From the NCBI RefSeq assembly GCF_020360975.1, contig NW_025408669.1:7936001-8000000 (forward strand): DNA of 64,000 bases, given 5' to 3'. This document shows positions 62,230 through 64,000 of the stretch, one piece after another; the first letter of the stretch is position 1, and every line of letters starts with the position of its first letter. Origin of the DNA: Hirsutella rhossiliensis (taxonomy: Eukaryota > Ascomycota > Sordariomycetes > Hypocreales > Ophiocordycipitaceae). The notes beneath the pieces are model-generated. The model was given only the letters and a program-made list of their open reading frames with translations, was not told the origin of the DNA and did no database searches. A program made the position numbers and the translations under genes.

Positions 62230-63337
62230 TTACATGAAATCGTCCTCCCAATCAGCGTCTCTGTCCTGGTTACTCGTCGAAGCCATGTTTTCTTCAGTGA
62301 AGATGTCATCATAGGCGTGGTCCTTTTGCCACTTCTTTTCCTTCCACTCCTGCGCCTGGCGGGCCTCTTCTTTTTTCTGATGGTGAGGAGTAGAGGTCAG
62401 CGCTTTACTGCAGTCGGGCCGTGGCCAGTGTCAGGCAGCAGCGGTAGCCGGGGTAAGACAAAGAAGTGTGTGAGTAAAGGGGCCGATGGTGACTTGACTG
62501 ACTCGTTGCTGCTGTGCTGCCTGGTCTCTCCTCCGCAACTCCATCAGGTGATCGTCCCGCTCCTGTTTCAGATCGGGCTTCTTCTCGACCCTGGTCTTGT
62601 TGAGACGGTTGACGATGGGGTTTTCGCGCTGGACGACGAGTACGCGCTTGACCTGCGGGATTGACGTTGAGTTTTTCTGTCTCTCCCTCTTGACGGAGAC
62701 AACGATAGCCTGGGTGAGAAGGGGATAAGGGGAGGCAGACCTTTCGCTGATCCTTGAAGCTGACTTGGCCGACTTCCATGCTTCCATCTTTTTTAAGGTT
62801 GGACCAGGGCGTGAATATGACGGTGATGTTGTCCTTTTTGTTACCTGCCAGAAGACATGGCGGTTAGGCTGGAATTTGGTCGATGGCGGAGAGGGTGTGG
62901 AAACGCGCCTTCGATGGAGTTTGCCTTTGTCAGCTGGGCAAGGTCGGCGACGAGGGCTTCGGGCAGCGCGTCCCATGATTGACCGTCCTGCATGCGGAGG
63001 TATATGTGGGCGCTGGAGAGCTTGTCGACATGGAACTGGAAGTAAAAACAGGGTGTAAGTCCATTGCTCAGGGCAGGGAGGCAGGCCCGGTCACATCATA
63101 CCCTGGAGGGCGATGATTAGCAACAACAGCGAGAGCAGAAGCAGAGCTGTGCCAGAACGCCTCACCAGACATCTTGCTCCCAACCAAACTTGATCAAGTC
63201 CTCGTCTGTCCCATTGTATCAGCCAATCTGCGGCATTTCTCCCGGCTCATCCAAGAGCCCTCACTCTCAAACTTGTCCTTGCCGACATAGACGAAGCCCG
63301 GAGGGTCGACGACGTCGGACGTAAAGTAGTAGACCAT
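62230..63337 (-). CDS. CCDC25-like NFACT-R domain protein
   Basis: Predicted at 213 aa (human CCDC25 is of similar size). Exons, minus strand: 63337-63265, 63205-63166, a single base at 63102, 63035-62909, 62844-62741, 62652-62503 and 62376-62230. The protein begins [20 protein letters not shown] and continues [35 protein letters not shown] and [20 protein letters not shown], the NFACT-R domain (about 1-110). Then comes [20 protein letters not shown] and a charged coiled coil, ending [13 protein letters not shown]...DWEDDFM, the conserved C-terminus of the family. The start is in GGCATGG. The family motif DVWFHVDKL is kept only if one G at 63102 is an exon between two canonical introns (63103-63165 and 63036-63101). 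The intron at 62845-62908 has a GC donor. NFACT-R proteins are linked to nucleic-acid binding; the fungal role is not established. Confidence 0.9.
62845..62908 (-). other. GC-AG intron in the CCDC25-like gene
   Basis: Donor AAG|GCGCGT, branch CCTAACC and acceptor TCTGGCAG, 64 bp. No GT donor in the vicinity keeps the frame between SIE and GNKKDN, both conserved in the family. Confidence 0.75.
63036..63165 (-). other. Adjacent introns separated by a one-nucleotide exon
   Basis: On the minus strand, intron one is 63165-63103 (63 nt; GTGAGG...GCTAATC...CTCCAG), then a single G at 63102, then intron two, 63101-63036 (66 nt; GTATGA...CTTAC...TTCCAG). Only this reading joins GTC TG + G + TTC CAT into Val-Trp-Phe-His. 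Treating the whole 130 nt as one intron drops the Trp and shifts the frame. Confidence 0.72.
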
Positions 63338-64000
63338 GCCTGGCTTTCCCCGGCCCGGACTACGGCTGTATGCTGTGTGCTACAATGGACCCTTCGACTC
63401 TCGCCGGGCCCGGAGAGAGGCTGGCGTGCAGATGTGGCAGGGCTTGTGGCCGTGTGAGCGCGGAGTAAGATGGAAGAGGATTGGGCTTCTTTTGGTGGTG
63501 GCGAGGATCAGATGGTGCGTGGGAAAAGGGTACATGGGTGCTAGCTGGCACGTGGCAAGATGGGGGGGCGGTCGAGATGTGCCGAATGTACTGCGTTCAC
63601 GTGATGCAACCAGCATTTGCTGCGCGAACGTGCATCCAGCCCGGCATGACAAAACATCACCATCGACACGGCCCAAAATGCCTTTTCCCCGACCGGAACA
63701 TTGTGGCCGGCGACCCCTTGCTGCCGCTATTCTGTGTCACGGCTACCTGCAGCTCGTCCGCCGTCACCAAAGTACCGAAAAAGGCCCCGACAGAGGGCTG
63801 TGATGACTCTCTCCTCGCACCTCCCCTCGCGCCTCTCCTCGGCCAACCGACGGCGACTGCAGCGGGGACTGCAAAGAGAAATGAAGAGGGGGAGAGTGTG
63901 GGGGCAAGAGAGATGGAAGGGTCAATATTTGGGTGACAGGGCCAACCTGGGCATCTTGTCCAGTGTCTCAAGTCTTTGCTTCTTCCGTCTCTTCTCTCCC
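63338..64000. promoter_or_regulatory. Upstream region of the CCDC25-like gene, window edge
   Basis: Contains the promoter of the minus-strand gene. No other gene was recognised; short overlapping frames at 63.34-63.97 kb have no motifs. The pyrimidine-rich end (63970-64000) may belong to a gene beyond the window. Confidence 0.4.

Overview
The window looks like nuclear DNA of a filamentous ascomycete (Pezizomycotina, probably Sordariomycetes). The basis is short GT-AG introns of 50-130 bp with CTAAC/CTGAC-type branch sites, GC-rich genes with fungal products, ACCT/AGGT repeat clusters in promoters, and an AT-rich block whose retroelements carry C-to-T and G-to-A changes typical of repeat-induced point mutation (RIP). 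No rRNA gene, complete tRNA gene or CRISPR array was found.

Layout. 1-10.8 kb: a RIP-degraded graveyard of nested Ty1/copia elements on both strands, with two LTR families. One LTR copy is split by a much less mutated solo LTR. 12.3-14.2 kb: a four-exon amino-acid permease (-). 15.8-19.4 kb: a four-exon gene (-) of the fungal family often mis-named 'transcription factor hoxa13'; the predicted protein has an N-terminal membrane anchor and ends in KDEL. 20.8-25.9 kb: a Doa10/Ssm4-type RING-CH ubiquitin ligase (+), divergent from it. 26.2-27.95 kb: a wrecked end of an NRPS or PKS-NRPS (-). 30.9-32.8 kb: NudE (+). 35.2-42.3 kb: acetyl-CoA carboxylase (+). 42.8-43.2 kb: a mitochondrial BolA protein (-). 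43.77-47.01 kb: a Mutator-like DNA transposon with 71-bp inverted repeats and a frameshifted transposase. 47-53.2 kb: no confident gene. 53.2-53.7 kb: a small unrecognised spliced gene. 53.8-56.6 kb: a secreted subtilase (+). 58.4-62.0 kb: a HeLo-like / pseudokinase / trypsin-like fusion (+). 62.2-63.3 kb: a CCDC25-type NFACT-R protein (-) whose reading frame needs a one-nucleotide exon.

The intact genes are unrelated housekeeping and accessory functions (ER quality control, dynein regulation, fatty-acid synthesis, iron-sulphur delivery, secreted proteolysis, transport), each with its own promoter; there is no operon or evident pathway cluster. The points most worth a second look are the three-domain 58.4-62.0 kb protein (a possible regulated-cell-death effector), the one-nucleotide exon of the CCDC25 gene, the KDEL end of the 'hoxa13' protein, the NRPS-type relic, and the solo LTR that has largely escaped RIP.
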